In this document: piece by piece, positions 44,422-52,202 of the stretch | Position numbering within the stretch: position 1 is the first letter of the stretch | Layout of the letters: every line of letters starts with the position of its first letter | Assembly (NCBI GenBank): GCA_040752025.1 | Contig: JBFMFR010000023.1 | Location: forward strand, 1 to 64,000 | Length of the DNA stretch: 64,000 nt | Direction of reading: 5' to 3' | Source of the DNA: JBFMFR01 sp040752025 | GTDB taxonomy: Bacteria; Chloroflexota; Anaerolineae; Anaerolineales; UBA4823 | The notes under the pieces: model-generated | The model's database searches: none | What the model was told of the DNA's origin: nothing | What the model saw: only the letters and a program-made list of their open reading frames with translations | Translations under genes and position numbers: made by a program

Positions 44422-44988
44422 CTACGCTGCTGGGAGAGATGGTTTGGGTAGCGGCGCGCCGGCGCTTTCGGGCAGTGCATCCGGTGAGCCTGCCTGCAAA
44501 GCGATAAAACGGCGCACTTCGAGCGGGCGGCGCTGCCCCTGCTTCCGGCGCTCGATCAGCGCCTGGTAGACCTGGATGAAGTGGGCGCGGTCGGCGATGG
44601 GATTATCCGACAGGCACAACTGCCACCAGCCCAGGGCGTCCACGGCCCGGATCAGCAGCGGATCGGCAAACTCCGGCTGTCCAGTGTGGCCAATGCGCTG
44701 GATTTCATCCTGGACAACCAGCCAGGCTTCATGAGCAGAAAGGGGTGGATTGGCCGCCTCCAGCAGATCGAAGGCCGCGCCGCGCAGCTCGGCGATGGTG
44801 GGAAAGAAAGCCGAGCGGCTGACGTGCTCCAGGGCGGCCTGTTCGAGCAGCGCAGCAGGTAGATCGGTGAGCAGGCCGACATAAACTTCGACCGAGGCGC
44901 GGCTCAACTGGAAAGTGGGATAAGCCTCGCCCAGGAGCTTGAGCACTTTAAGAACGTCAATCTGGGTGGCTGTTGGGGGTTGGTTCAT
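44422..44988 (-). CDS. Putative helicase loader (G39P/DnaC-like)
   Basis: The start at 44988 (MNQPPTATQIDVLKVLKLLG) is chosen because CGGAGGCATTCCCC precedes it, although the frame opens to 45048; it overlaps the end of the initiator gene by 32 bases. The 188-residue protein has LGEAYPTFQLSRASVEVYVG and then ALEHVSRSAFFPTIAELRGA, which resembles the N-terminal domain of phage helicase loaders of the SPP1 G39P kind (Y-P-x-F ... F-P-T-I-A-E-L). Such proteins bind DnaB and deliver it to the origin. A DnaB gene lies 1.5 kb upstream in the same block. Confidence 0.45.
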   Translation of the reverse strand: MNQPPTATQIDVLKVLKLLGEAYPTFQLSRASVEVYVGLLTDLPAALLEQAALEHVSRSAFFPTIAELRGAAFDLLEAANPPLSAHEAWLVVQDEIQRIGHTGQPEFADPLLIRAVDALGWWQLCLSDNPIADRAHFIQVYQALIERRKQGQRRPLEVRRFIALQAGSPDALPESAGAPLPKPSLPAA

Positions 44989-46495
44989 GGGGAATGCCTC
45001 CGTGTTTTTCGAGATACTCGCGAATGCCTTGATGAGTGCCTGGCTCATCGCGCTTACGCGAGCGTGGTTTCGAGGTGGGTTTGGCCGGGCGCTGGCGTTC
45101 GGGACGGCCGTTTTTGATCCAGTCGGTGAGCACCGCGTCAGCGTAGTTCAGCAGGTTGCCGGGCTTGGCCACACCCAATGCAGTGGAAAGGGCGTCGGCC
45201 AGCCAGTCGCCGCCAGTGGATTGGGCAGCGCGGGCAGGCAGGTCGCAGCGGGCAGCCATCAGGCGCAGGCGCGCCAGCAGGTCGGGGGTCAGCTCACGAT
45301 CGGCGCTAGCGTAGATTTTGGCGGCGCGCGCCAGGTGCGTTTCGATCACCAACACCGGTTCGCCAGGCTGTGCAGCGTCATGCGACTCTTCCGCAGGGGT
45401 AAGGGCTTCCGAAGTCTGGGTTTCCGGCTGGGTACGGGTTTCCGGCAACTGGAGTTCCTGTTGGCGGCGGGCCAGGTCGCGAGCGATGGCGGCGCAGTGG
45501 GTGAAATAACGCGGCTTTGACGGACGGGCAAAGGCTTCGTCGATGCCGGCGATCGCCTGTTCGTAGCTGAAACCATCGGCAAGCAGCTTATGCAAGGCAG
45601 CCTGCTCTTTAGTGGTTGGCTGGTAATCGGGATCGCCGCGGCGGATGGCGAAGTAATCCAGGATGCGGGCGTCCGGGGTGGGCGGGCCGCCCTCCTCCTC
45701 TTCTTCATCCTCTAATAGATGACCGCGCGTAATAAGTCCGGTAGGCGGCGTACCAGACTTATTGGATCCGGTAGGCGTACCGGACGTTTCAGGGCCGGTA
45801 GGGAGCGTAGCAGACGTTTTAAGTCCGGTAGACAAGTGCGAGAGGGCTGGTTCTATTTGCCTACCGGATTTATTGAGGCCGGTAGGCAGAGAAGCAATCA
45901 AGGTACTGGCGCGCTGCTCCCACCTGGCCGGTACAGGATAAAATATCCCTTTCAGGATGTCCAATGCTACCTCCGCCGGTAAAGTAACCTCGTGGATGAA
46001 GTTGGCAGGGAAATTGTAGACCGGACGGTTACCGCGCCGCCCGCCAGTCTCCCAGTGGGCGACCAGGTCTTTTTGACGGACTGCCCAGAGTTGAGCCACC
46101 TGTTCCAGGTTGAATAACAGTGAGCGCAGGTCCCAGCGCTGAGCCTGCATGCGCGGCGGCCTGCCAGGTTCGGTGGGATAGTAAAGACGCTCCGTGAATA
46201 CCAGCCCCAGGCGGCGTAATATCTTCTTGTCACGTTCCAGGGTGATCAGGCTGCTGGCCATGGGCAGATTGGCGACGCGCAGCTCGTATTCCTGGGCATC
46301 GCGCAGCAGCAATACCTGCATCAGCAAGGCATACTGGCGATCATTCAAGCGTTCACCGTCACTGGATAGATATGACCAGAAGCGCGGCAGAATTTTAGGA
46401 ACTGTGGCGATGCCCAAGTCAAGTGCCGGGCTGCCGAAATACACCTCGATCGGCGCATCGTGATCAGTGGGGATTGGTGTGTCAGTAGATGTCAT
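44957..46495 (-). CDS. Two-domain replication initiator-like protein
   Basis: GGAGGATAATTT precedes the ATG. The 512-residue protein has an N-terminal winged-helix-like domain (residues 15-190), then a repetitive linker (about 205-260) with units PTGLNKSG, STGLKTSA, PTGPETSG, PTGSNKSG and PTGLITRG, an acidic run (EDEEEEEGG), and a C-terminal helical region (residues 270-512) containing TTKEQAALHKLLADGFSYEQ, which resembles DnaD-type domains. This build, an initiator with a variable linker, resembles plasmid RepA_N-type initiators, in which the origin lies inside the linker-coding DNA. The function is inferred, not proven. Confidence 0.5.
   Translation of the reverse strand: MTSTDTPIPTDHDAPIEVYFGSPALDLGIATVPKILPRFWSYLSSDGERLNDRQYALLMQVLLLRDAQEYELRVANLPMASSLITLERDKKILRRLGLVFTERLYYPTEPGRPPRMQAQRWDLRSLLFNLEQVAQLWAVRQKDLVAHWETGGRRGNRPVYNFPANFIHEVTLPAEVALDILKGIFYPVPARWEQRASTLIASLPTGLNKSGRQIEPALSHLSTGLKTSATLPTGPETSGTPTGSNKSGTPPTGLITRGHLLEDEEEEEGGPPTPDARILDYFAIRRGDPDYQPTTKEQAALHKLLADGFSYEQAIAGIDEAFARPSKPRYFTHCAAIARDLARRQQELQLPETRTQPETQTSEALTPAEESHDAAQPGEPVLVIETHLARAAKIYASADRELTPDLLARLRLMAARCDLPARAAQSTGGDWLADALSTALGVAKPGNLLNYADAVLTDWIKNGRPERQRPAKPTSKPRSRKRDEPGTHQGIREYLEKHGGIPHEPTPNSHPD
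45738..45887. repeat. Iteron-like repeats inside the initiator gene
   Basis: Variants of CCGGTAGGC occur at 45738-45746, 45768-45776, 45795-45803 (last base G), 45825-45833 (GAC ending) and 45879-45887, plus an inverted copy GCCTACCGG at 45859-45867. Spacing of the first four is 27-30 bases. GTACCGGAC/GTACCAGAC partners follow several copies. They encode the repeated linker of the initiator and may also be its binding site. Confidence 0.75.
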
Positions 46496-46519
46496 AAATT
46501 ATCCTCCGCAAGATGAATA

Positions 46520-47827
46520 TCACTTGCTCGCGGCATTATCGAAACGCGTTGCGGTCGGGGTGAAGGCAAGTTTGAGCCGGCCGGTCGGGCCGTTGCGATG
46601 CTTGGCAACTTCTACTTCTACCTGGTTGGACTGCTCCTTATCCTCCGGGCGGTACAGGAACAGCACCACATCGGCGTCTTGCTCGATGCTGCCGCTTTCG
46701 CGCAGATCGGAGAGCATTGGGCGTTTGTCGGCGCGCTGCTCCACGGCGCGAGACAGTTGGGCAGCGGCCAGTACCGGCACGTTGAGCTCACGCGCCAGCA
46801 CCTTGAGTTGGCGGGAGATGTGCGAGATCTCCTGGGTGCGGTTCTCGAATCGTCCGCCGCCCGACATGAGCTGCAGGTAGTCGATCACCACCAGGTCGAG
46901 GCCGTATTCAGCGTGCAGCCGGCGGCACTTGGCGCGCAGTTGCGAAGGGGTGATGGCAGGTGTATCGTCCATGAACAGATGCGTCTCGCCGATCGCTTCC
47001 ACCGCCTGGGTGAAGAGCGGCCACTCTTCGTCTCTAAGTTTGCCGGTGCGCATGTGCGGGGTGTCGATGCCGGTCTGCTGCGAGACCAGGCGTTGCGCCA
47101 TCTGCTCGGCAGCCATCTCCAGCGAGAAAAGCGCCACGCGCTTCTGGTGCTTCTGCGCCGCACAACGGATGGTGGAAAGCAGCAGGCTGGTCTTGCCCAT
47201 ACCCGGGCGACCGGCGACGATCAGCAAGTCAGAAGGCTGCATCCCGCCCAGCAGGCGATCCAGATCGAGGAAGCCGGTCGGGATGCCGAAGAAACCATCC
47301 TGTTTGGAGCGTTGATCCACCTGGTCGAACAGCTCGCCCAGCACGGCAGAAGCTGGGCGCAGGTCGCGCCCTAACATTCGCTGAGAAGCGGCGAAGAGCG
47401 CCCGCTCGGATTCGTCGATCACCGCTTCCAGCGTGGCATCTTCCTGGTAAGCCAGCTTCGCCACCTGGTTGGCGGCTTCGAGCATGCGCCGGCGCACGGC
47501 AGCCTGCTCGACAATGCGAGCATACTCCTGGGCGTGCAGCGAAGTGGGCGTGGCGTTGATCAGCGCGGTGAGGTAAGCAGCGCCGCCGATCTCAGCCAGG
47601 TGCCCGGCGCGATCCAGTTCCTCGCAGACGGTGAGCAGGTCTACGGGGCTGCGGCGCTCCTGCAGGCGGCTGATGGCCCGCCAGGCAAAGCGGTGGCGGT
47701 GAATGTAGAAATCCTCGGCTTGCAGGAAGCTGGCGACTTCGAGATAAGCATCCGGGTTAATCAGGATCGAGCCGATCAGGGCTTCTTCAGCCTCGCGGCT
47801 GTGGGGGATAATGGGCATGTCTGCCAT
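46520..47827 (-). CDS. dnaB: Replicative DNA helicase
   Basis: The 435-residue protein is a full DnaB: an N-terminal helical domain (MPIIPHSREAEEALIGSILI) and a RecA-type ATPase with Walker A GRPGMGKTS, Walker B LVVIDYLQLM, and the arginine-finger region ELNVPVLAAAQLSR with SDLRESGSIEQDADVV. It unwinds the replication fork as a hexamer. The closest family is the bacterial chromosomal DnaB, but its location inside a replicon block with a loader and initiator suggests it belongs to the element. It lies 24 bases upstream of the initiator gene. Confidence 0.92.
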   Translation of the reverse strand: MADMPIIPHSREAEEALIGSILINPDAYLEVASFLQAEDFYIHRHRFAWRAISRLQERRSPVDLLTVCEELDRAGHLAEIGGAAYLTALINATPTSLHAQEYARIVEQAAVRRRMLEAANQVAKLAYQEDATLEAVIDESERALFAASQRMLGRDLRPASAVLGELFDQVDQRSKQDGFFGIPTGFLDLDRLLGGMQPSDLLIVAGRPGMGKTSLLLSTIRCAAQKHQKRVALFSLEMAAEQMAQRLVSQQTGIDTPHMRTGKLRDEEWPLFTQAVEAIGETHLFMDDTPAITPSQLRAKCRRLHAEYGLDLVVIDYLQLMSGGGRFENRTQEISHISRQLKVLARELNVPVLAAAQLSRAVEQRADKRPMLSDLRESGSIEQDADVVLFLYRPEDKEQSNQVEVEVAKHRNGPTGRLKLAFTPTATRFDNAASK

Positions 47828-47966
47828 GGGTTTACCTGTCGTATATGAATATCTGTGTTTGGTTCCTGCGGCCTTCCTGAACCGAAAACAGGGCTTTTCG
47901 GGTCGCAGGTCTTATCATAGCCACCCGCTCAAAACAAGGGCCTTGCAGGGCTTCTTGTGAAGCCAA

Positions 47967-48045
47967 CGATAGCGGCAACGGGAGCGGCACGGGAGCGGTA
48001 CGATAACAGAGCGATAGCGGCACGATAACAGCGCCGCTATCGTGG
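47967..48045. repeat. Phased repeat cluster between parAB-like genes and dnaB: candidate centromere or origin
   Basis: AGCGGTACGATAACAG (47994-48009) and AGCGGCACGATAACAG (48016-48031) are direct repeats 22 bases apart, two helical turns. CGATAGCGGC (48012-48021) pairs with GCCGCTATCG (48033-48042) as a 10-base inverted repeat, and a partial copy lies at 47967-47977. The cluster is noncoding and lies directly downstream of the ParB-like gene, the usual place for a plasmid centromere. The hairpin followed by TGGCTTTTT could instead be a terminator on the other strand. Confidence 0.6.
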
Positions 48046-48108
48046 CTTTTTGAGCGATTTTGGAACTTGCGATTTTCTTGGAACTGCCAGGTTTGGGGTT
48101 GCATAGGC

Positions 48109-48807
48109 CTATGCCTCGCTGGTGAAATCCAGGCCGGGAGCCTGGCGCGGCTGGGGATGCAGCACCAGGCGGCCATCGCGATAAGCTTGCAAGGCGTGGC
48201 CGAGCAGCAGCGTAGCCACCTCGCCCAACGGTACGTGGCGCTGCTGGTGGATCGTGCGGATTGCCGCTTGCACATCCTGCGGGATGCCGCGATAGGCGAC
48301 CTGCTGCTGCCAGGCTTTGGGCGGGGTATCTTTGGCCGCTTTGCCTTTGCGAGAGCGAGCGGCCGGTGGCTGTAGGTCCCAGTCCTTTTCGTACCAACCT
48401 GGTCGTTCATTGCCCCAGCCATCGCCGGTCGGGAAAAGCGTCAGGCGGTACTGGCTCAGCACGGGATTCACCTGCAGTTCACCGCGCTGGTGGCAGAGCA
48501 AGCCATATTCCAGGAAGGCGCGTGCCACGTCAGAGGCGCGCACACCCAGGTCGTCCGCCACCTGCTTGATCTCTTCGTGCAAACCAGGCGGGACGCCGCG
48601 GAACAAGACCGGGCGGTTTTCCTGCTCCCAACCGCGGCTGCGGGATTTCTTCTCGGCCACGCGTAGTTGCTCGATCACCGGGACGGCTGCCGGCGTTTGC
48701 GGCTCTGCCGCAGCCGGGCTGCCCCAGGTAGGGGAGTTTTCCGGCTGGGCGGTTTCGTCAGCAGGCGGCTGTTCCCAGATGCTGCGTCGGGGTGTCGGTT
48801 TGCTCAT
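48109..48807 (-). CDS. ParB-like partner with two tandem ribbon-helix-helix-like modules
   Basis: GGAGGTCCAG precedes the ATG; the gene follows parA by 9 bases. The 232-residue protein has a disordered Pro/Ala-rich N-terminus, then two similar modules: VLFRGVPPGLHEEIKQVADD (from about residue 68) and QVAYRGIPQDVQAAIRTIHQ (about 167). Each has a beta strand with R-G-(V/I)-P and two helices, ending in GELQVNP and GRLVLHP respectively, as in ribbon-helix-helix proteins. It should bind the partition site and ParA. It carries no standard ParB box. Together they would make a type I partition system with an unusual single-chain RHH binder. Confidence 0.55.
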   Translation of the reverse strand: MSKPTPRRSIWEQPPADETAQPENSPTWGSPAAAEPQTPAAVPVIEQLRVAEKKSRSRGWEQENRPVLFRGVPPGLHEEIKQVADDLGVRASDVARAFLEYGLLCHQRGELQVNPVLSQYRLTLFPTGDGWGNERPGWYEKDWDLQPPAARSRKGKAAKDTPPKAWQQQVAYRGIPQDVQAAIRTIHQQRHVPLGEVATLLLGHALQAYRDGRLVLHPQPRQAPGLDFTSEA

Positions 48808-48816
48808 CTGGACCTC

Positions 48817-49590
48817 CTACGAATACTTGATCACCAGGTCCACCAGCGCCTGGTACTCCTGGGCCGAGCGGCTCTTGGGATCTTTCTCAAAGATAGTTTT
48901 CGATTCACCCGGGCACTCGCTTAGAGTGGTTGAACGGTGGATGGGCTGCAAGACCCGCTCGCCGAAGCCTTTGGTCAAATCTTCCATCGCTGCCCGGTGT
49001 TCGCGCAACTGGTCGTGGAAGAAGGTCGGCAGCACACCCAGCAGCGCGCCCTGCCAGGCTTTCTCCTTCTGCAGGTAGATCAGGGTATCGGTGATCTTGC
49101 GCACGCTGTCGGTGGACAGGTACTCGGTAGAAGTGGGGATCACCACCAGGTCAGCGGCCCAAATGGCGCGTTCCTGGATGCCGCCCACCGAGGGAGCAGT
49201 GTCGAAGATGATGTAGCTCAGGCCGTTGCGGGTGAAGCGGGCAATCGAGTCACGGATGCAAGAGACCGCCCGGTTCTCGGCGTTGATGATGGTCTGGGCG
49301 GCCATGGTGGTCTGGTCGCCGGCCAGCAGCCACAGGCGCTCACGCCCGGAGTTGCGGATGTACTGGCGGATGAAGGCGGTCTCGTTGGCTGATTGACCCA
49401 TCGTTAGCAGGTAGAACGCGCCTGGCTCGGGTTTCAGACCCAAGGTGATGGCGCACTGGCCCTGCGGGTCGAGATCGACGAGCAGCACTTCCCGGCCTTC
49501 CTGGGCCAGCCCGGCAGCTAAAGAAACGGCAGTGGTGGTTTTGCCTACCCCACCCTTTTGGTTCGAGACGGCGATAATGCGAGTTTTCAT
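48817..49590 (-). CDS. parA: ParA partition ATPase
   Basis: The 257-residue protein has the deviant Walker A KGGVGKTTT at residues 12-20, the Walker A' LLVDLDPQGQ (about 37-46) and the Walker B region IIFDTAPSVG. AAGGAGATTGACATCC precedes the ATG. ParA ATPases move plasmids by cycling on the nucleoid with a ParB partner, here the downstream RHH-like protein. It is a type Ib size protein with no N-terminal DNA-binding domain. Confidence 0.9.
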   Translation of the reverse strand: MKTRIIAVSNQKGGVGKTTTAVSLAAGLAQEGREVLLVDLDPQGQCAITLGLKPEPGAFYLLTMGQSANETAFIRQYIRNSGRERLWLLAGDQTTMAAQTIINAENRAVSCIRDSIARFTRNGLSYIIFDTAPSVGGIQERAIWAADLVVIPTSTEYLSTDSVRKITDTLIYLQKEKAWQGALLGVLPTFFHDQLREHRAAMEDLTKGFGERVLQPIHRSTTLSECPGESKTIFEKDPKSRSAQEYQALVDLVIKYS

Positions 49591-49596
49591 CGGATG

Positions 49597-49881
49597 TCAA
49601 TCTCCTTGCGGTGATGGATTCGGGTTTGCACCCTGATCTTCAACAACCAGGGCGGGGTCAAAAGCCAGGTGCAGGTGGCGCGGCAGCACAAAACGCTTGC
49701 GTTCAATCACCAGGCCCTCGGCCGGGGCGTTCTCCGGCCAATCCAGCGGGGCTAACACGTGGTTGGGGATGCGGCCATACTTCGCCCGGTAATAAGCGGC
49801 GGCCGCCTGTACCGAAGCCTGCGGCGGGGTTTTGGGGTCTTCTTCAAACCACAGCATCCAGTTCGGATGGTTGGCGGGCAT
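49597..49881 (-). CDS. Small conserved-looking protein of unknown function
   Basis: The true start is ATG 49881 (MPANHPNWMLWFEEDPKTPP) because GAGGAGCCTGTCCT precedes it; the longer frame to 50091 is a shadow of the NYN gene. The 94-residue product has SVQAAAAYYRAKYGRIPNHV as a helical stretch and ends in a loop rich in Pro, Asn and Gly. No family was recognised. It overlaps the 3' end of the NYN gene by 38 bases and lies 6 bases before parA, so it is part of the partition operon. Confidence 0.55.
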   Translation of the reverse strand: MPANHPNWMLWFEEDPKTPPQASVQAAAAYYRAKYGRIPNHVLAPLDWPENAPAEGLVIERKRFVLPRHLHLAFDPALVVEDQGANPNPSPQGD

Positions 49882-50749
49882 AGGACAGGCTCCTCGTGGG
49901 CAGATCATTGGCGGTTGGGCGGGAGCGACCGGCCAGGGTGATCTCCACCGCTTGCAGGCCGCGCTCCGACTCGACCAGGGTGAACTCGAAGACCAGGCTG
50001 CGATTGGGCAGCAGCTCCGGTTTTGCACCGGTGGGCAGGTTCGAGTCGTGAAAGAAAGCTGTGGCATACGGCGAGCCGGGGCTGCGAGCATCGGTCAACC
50101 ACAAACCCGGGCCGATGGTTTTCAGGTAGCGCATGAAGCCGTAGTTCTGGTTGTGCCAGTAGCACCAGCCGCGCACCCGACTGTTGACCTCGCCCCATGC
50201 TGGCGGCTGTTCGTCGTCGCTTTCGATAGGCACCAGGTTGGGGATCAGGTAGCCGGACAGGTACAGGTCGGCTTCCTGGCGCAACTCCTGCGAAACGTTG
50301 TCCAGTCCGACCACTTCCACCCGGCAGCCGCGGTTTTGCAGCACCTGCACCACGCGCACGAAGTCGCCGTCGCCGCTGGCGATCAGCACCCGATCCAGGT
50401 TCTGGGCCTGGAGCAGGGCATCCACAGCCATATCGAGATCGGCGTTGGCGCGAGCGTATTTGCCGCCTTCATCCTGGTACCAGTGGACTTCCTTGGTAAC
50501 GATCTTGAAGCCCTGGTCGCGCAGCATGGAATGAAAGCCGTTGGTACGGGTGCGGTAGGGCAGGTCGCGTTTGGCGCGTTCCACGTCGAAGGCGACGTAG
50601 GCGTTCAGGCGCACCGGTTCAGCGCCATCCCGGCAGGCGAAGTCGCGCAAGACACCGTACTGCAAATGGTAGCCGCCGTTCATGGACAGATTTGCGACAT
50701 CTACATAGACGCCAACGCGAGAAGAGGAGATTATGGGATTTGGGTTCAT
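49844..50749 (-). CDS. NYN-domain protein with C-terminal cold-shock-like domain
   Basis: The start chosen is ATG 50749 (MNPNPIISSSRVGVYVDVAN), with AGGA upstream; the open frame extends to 50941. The 301-residue protein has an NYN/LabA nuclease fold: the acidic residues in VGVYVDVANLS, NADLDMAVDALL and VLIASGDGDFVRVVQ. The C-terminal part has GWCYWHNQNYGFMRYL and ATAFFHDSNLP, then LVFEFTLVESERGLQAVEI, matching a cold-shock-type OB fold. NYN domains cleave RNA, so a nuclease with an RNA-binding domain is likely. In this element it may control replication RNA or act as a toxin or defence factor. Confidence 0.65.
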   Translation of the reverse strand: MNPNPIISSSRVGVYVDVANLSMNGGYHLQYGVLRDFACRDGAEPVRLNAYVAFDVERAKRDLPYRTRTNGFHSMLRDQGFKIVTKEVHWYQDEGGKYARANADLDMAVDALLQAQNLDRVLIASGDGDFVRVVQVLQNRGCRVEVVGLDNVSQELRQEADLYLSGYLIPNLVPIESDDEQPPAWGEVNSRVRGWCYWHNQNYGFMRYLKTIGPGLWLTDARSPGSPYATAFFHDSNLPTGAKPELLPNRSLVFEFTLVESERGLQAVEITLAGRSRPTANDLPTRSLSYARQPSELDAVV

Positions 50750-50844
50750 GTGTAAATATCCTGTAACTTGCTGACGAACACGTTTGCGATTGTTTTCTGA
50801 GCTTGACGGATGGAGGCCATCAGCGAATTTGCGCTCTTTTCTGG

Positions 50845-50881
50845 CAGGCTGACAACCTCGACAGACTTGACAGGCTGACAA
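50845..50881. repeat. Direct repeat in the NYN gene upstream region
   Basis: CAGGCTGACAA occurs at 50845-50855 and 50871-50881 with 26 bases between starts. It lies between the end of the FtsK-like gene (50889) and the NYN start (50749), a likely promoter region for NYN and the partition genes. It could be an operator. Confidence 0.4.
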
Positions 50882-50888
50882 ACTGATT

Positions 50889-52193
50889 TCATGCGGCCTC
50901 CTTGAGCAGTTCGAGCAGAGTGGGTGTGACGTAACGGGCATTCTTGCGGTTGGGGTCCTGGGCCAGCCAGCCTTTGCGCTCCCAGGTTTCGGCCAGGCGG
51001 CGCGCCGGGCGTGGCTGCAGGCCCCAGGCCAGCAAATCCTCCTGAGTCATGCGCCCACTGGCCTCTTTCAGAGCGCGCTGCACCAAAGAACGCTCCTCAT
51101 CCGAAAGCGGACTGACGTTGACCGGCGCTCCGGAAGCCAGCAGAACTGCCAGGCGCTCTTCGGGCAGGTGGTAGGCCTGGAACTCCTGGATTGAGCCGCC
51201 ATCCAGGCGCAGGATGCCGCGCCCGGGCAGTGACAACTGCATGGCCTTACGGCCCCAATCATTGGAGTCCAGCACTACAGAGGCGGAGGTGTCATCGTTG
51301 ACGCGGAAAGAAACGCGTGTGGCGAAGCTGGCCGACAGGCCGCGCGGTACATCCTGCGAGCGCCAGGAGTGCGCGGCGATCACCAGGTGGATGCCGTACT
51401 TCAGGGACTGGCGGGCGATGTCGGCGATGGTTTCGCTCACGCCGCGCTGATCCATAAAGGTGTTGGCTTCGTCAACGATCAGGAAGGCGCGCGGCAAGGG
51501 CTGGGGAACCAGACGGTTATATTCCTCGATCTTTTGCACCTGCAGGCCGCCCGGTTTGGTCACGCTCTTGAACAACTCGCCGCGGCGGGTCATTTCCTGC
51601 TGGAGTGTTTCGAGCAGCCTGGCGAAATCGGCCTTCGAAGACGCCACCGGCGCAGCGCACAGGCTGTTCCAGTTGGTCGAAAAGGTGATCTCCTGCGGAT
51701 CGGCCAGGTAGAGCTGATAGCCATTGTGCAGGGCGGTGTAGGCCAGGCCCAGCTCGAAGTTGGATTTACCCGAGCGCGAGGCCCCGCCCACCAGGATGTT
51801 CAGCAGGCGCTCGGCGTGCAACTGGATCGGGCCGCGCCGTCCCACACCCAGGGGGAACACATCTCGTTCCAGAGTGGCAGGAAAAGCAGTGGTCTTGGGT
51901 AAAGCAGGCGGGGCGGAGAGCAGCACGGCGTAGCGCGCTCCGTTGTGATTGGAGGCGGCCACACGTTTGCCGCGTGTCAGGGTGCTGATCTGGTGCAGCA
52001 CATCCTCGGACAGATACAGGCTGACCGGCTCTCCCAGGTGCAGCTCATCCAACACAGCGAACAAGATGATGTGCTCTTCGTGTTCGGTGACGACGAACTC
52101 ACGGAAGATCGGGTTGCGCTTGCAGTCTTTCAGTGCAGAGACGATGCGGGTCGCCACGTAGCGAGCTTCAGACAGGTAACGGTTTGCCAACAT
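50889..52193 (-). CDS. FtsK/HerA-type DNA-translocating ATPase
   Basis: GTAGGAGGCTGTT precedes the ATG. The 434-residue protein has a short N-terminal region, then a RecA/FtsK-type motor with Walker A VGGASRSGKSN and Walker B RAFLIVDEAN, plus the sensor-like HLVIAAHSWRS. The C-terminal 100 residues have a winged-helix-like stretch (RMTQEDLLAWGLQPRPARRL). It is a cytoplasmic ATPase without obvious membrane anchor. It may be a coupling or DNA-transfer ATPase, as in single-protein conjugation of actinobacterial TraB type, or a plasmid DNA-segregation motor. Confidence 0.65.
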   Translation of the reverse strand: MLANRYLSEARYVATRIVSALKDCKRNPIFREFVVTEHEEHIILFAVLDELHLGEPVSLYLSEDVLHQISTLTRGKRVAASNHNGARYAVLLSAPPALPKTTAFPATLERDVFPLGVGRRGPIQLHAERLLNILVGGASRSGKSNFELGLAYTALHNGYQLYLADPQEITFSTNWNSLCAAPVASSKADFARLLETLQQEMTRRGELFKSVTKPGGLQVQKIEEYNRLVPQPLPRAFLIVDEANTFMDQRGVSETIADIARQSLKYGIHLVIAAHSWRSQDVPRGLSASFATRVSFRVNDDTSASVVLDSNDWGRKAMQLSLPGRGILRLDGGSIQEFQAYHLPEERLAVLLASGAPVNVSPLSDEERSLVQRALKEASGRMTQEDLLAWGLQPRPARRLAETWERKGWLAQDPNRKNARYVTPTLLELLKEAA

Positions 52194-52202
52194 AACAGCC
52201 TC

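Noticed and set aside
45738..45887. CRISPR array
   Set aside because: The repeats are short, degenerate, lie inside an open reading frame and have no equal-length spacers.
47832..48422. Arg-rich 196-residue minus-strand frame
   Set aside because: It overlaps the ParB-like gene in a different frame and the repeat cluster; composition and lack of domains mark it as a shadow.
49882..50091. Upstream extension of the 94-residue gene
   Set aside because: The extension is out-of-frame sequence of the NYN gene; the Shine-Dalgarno points to the ATG at 49881.
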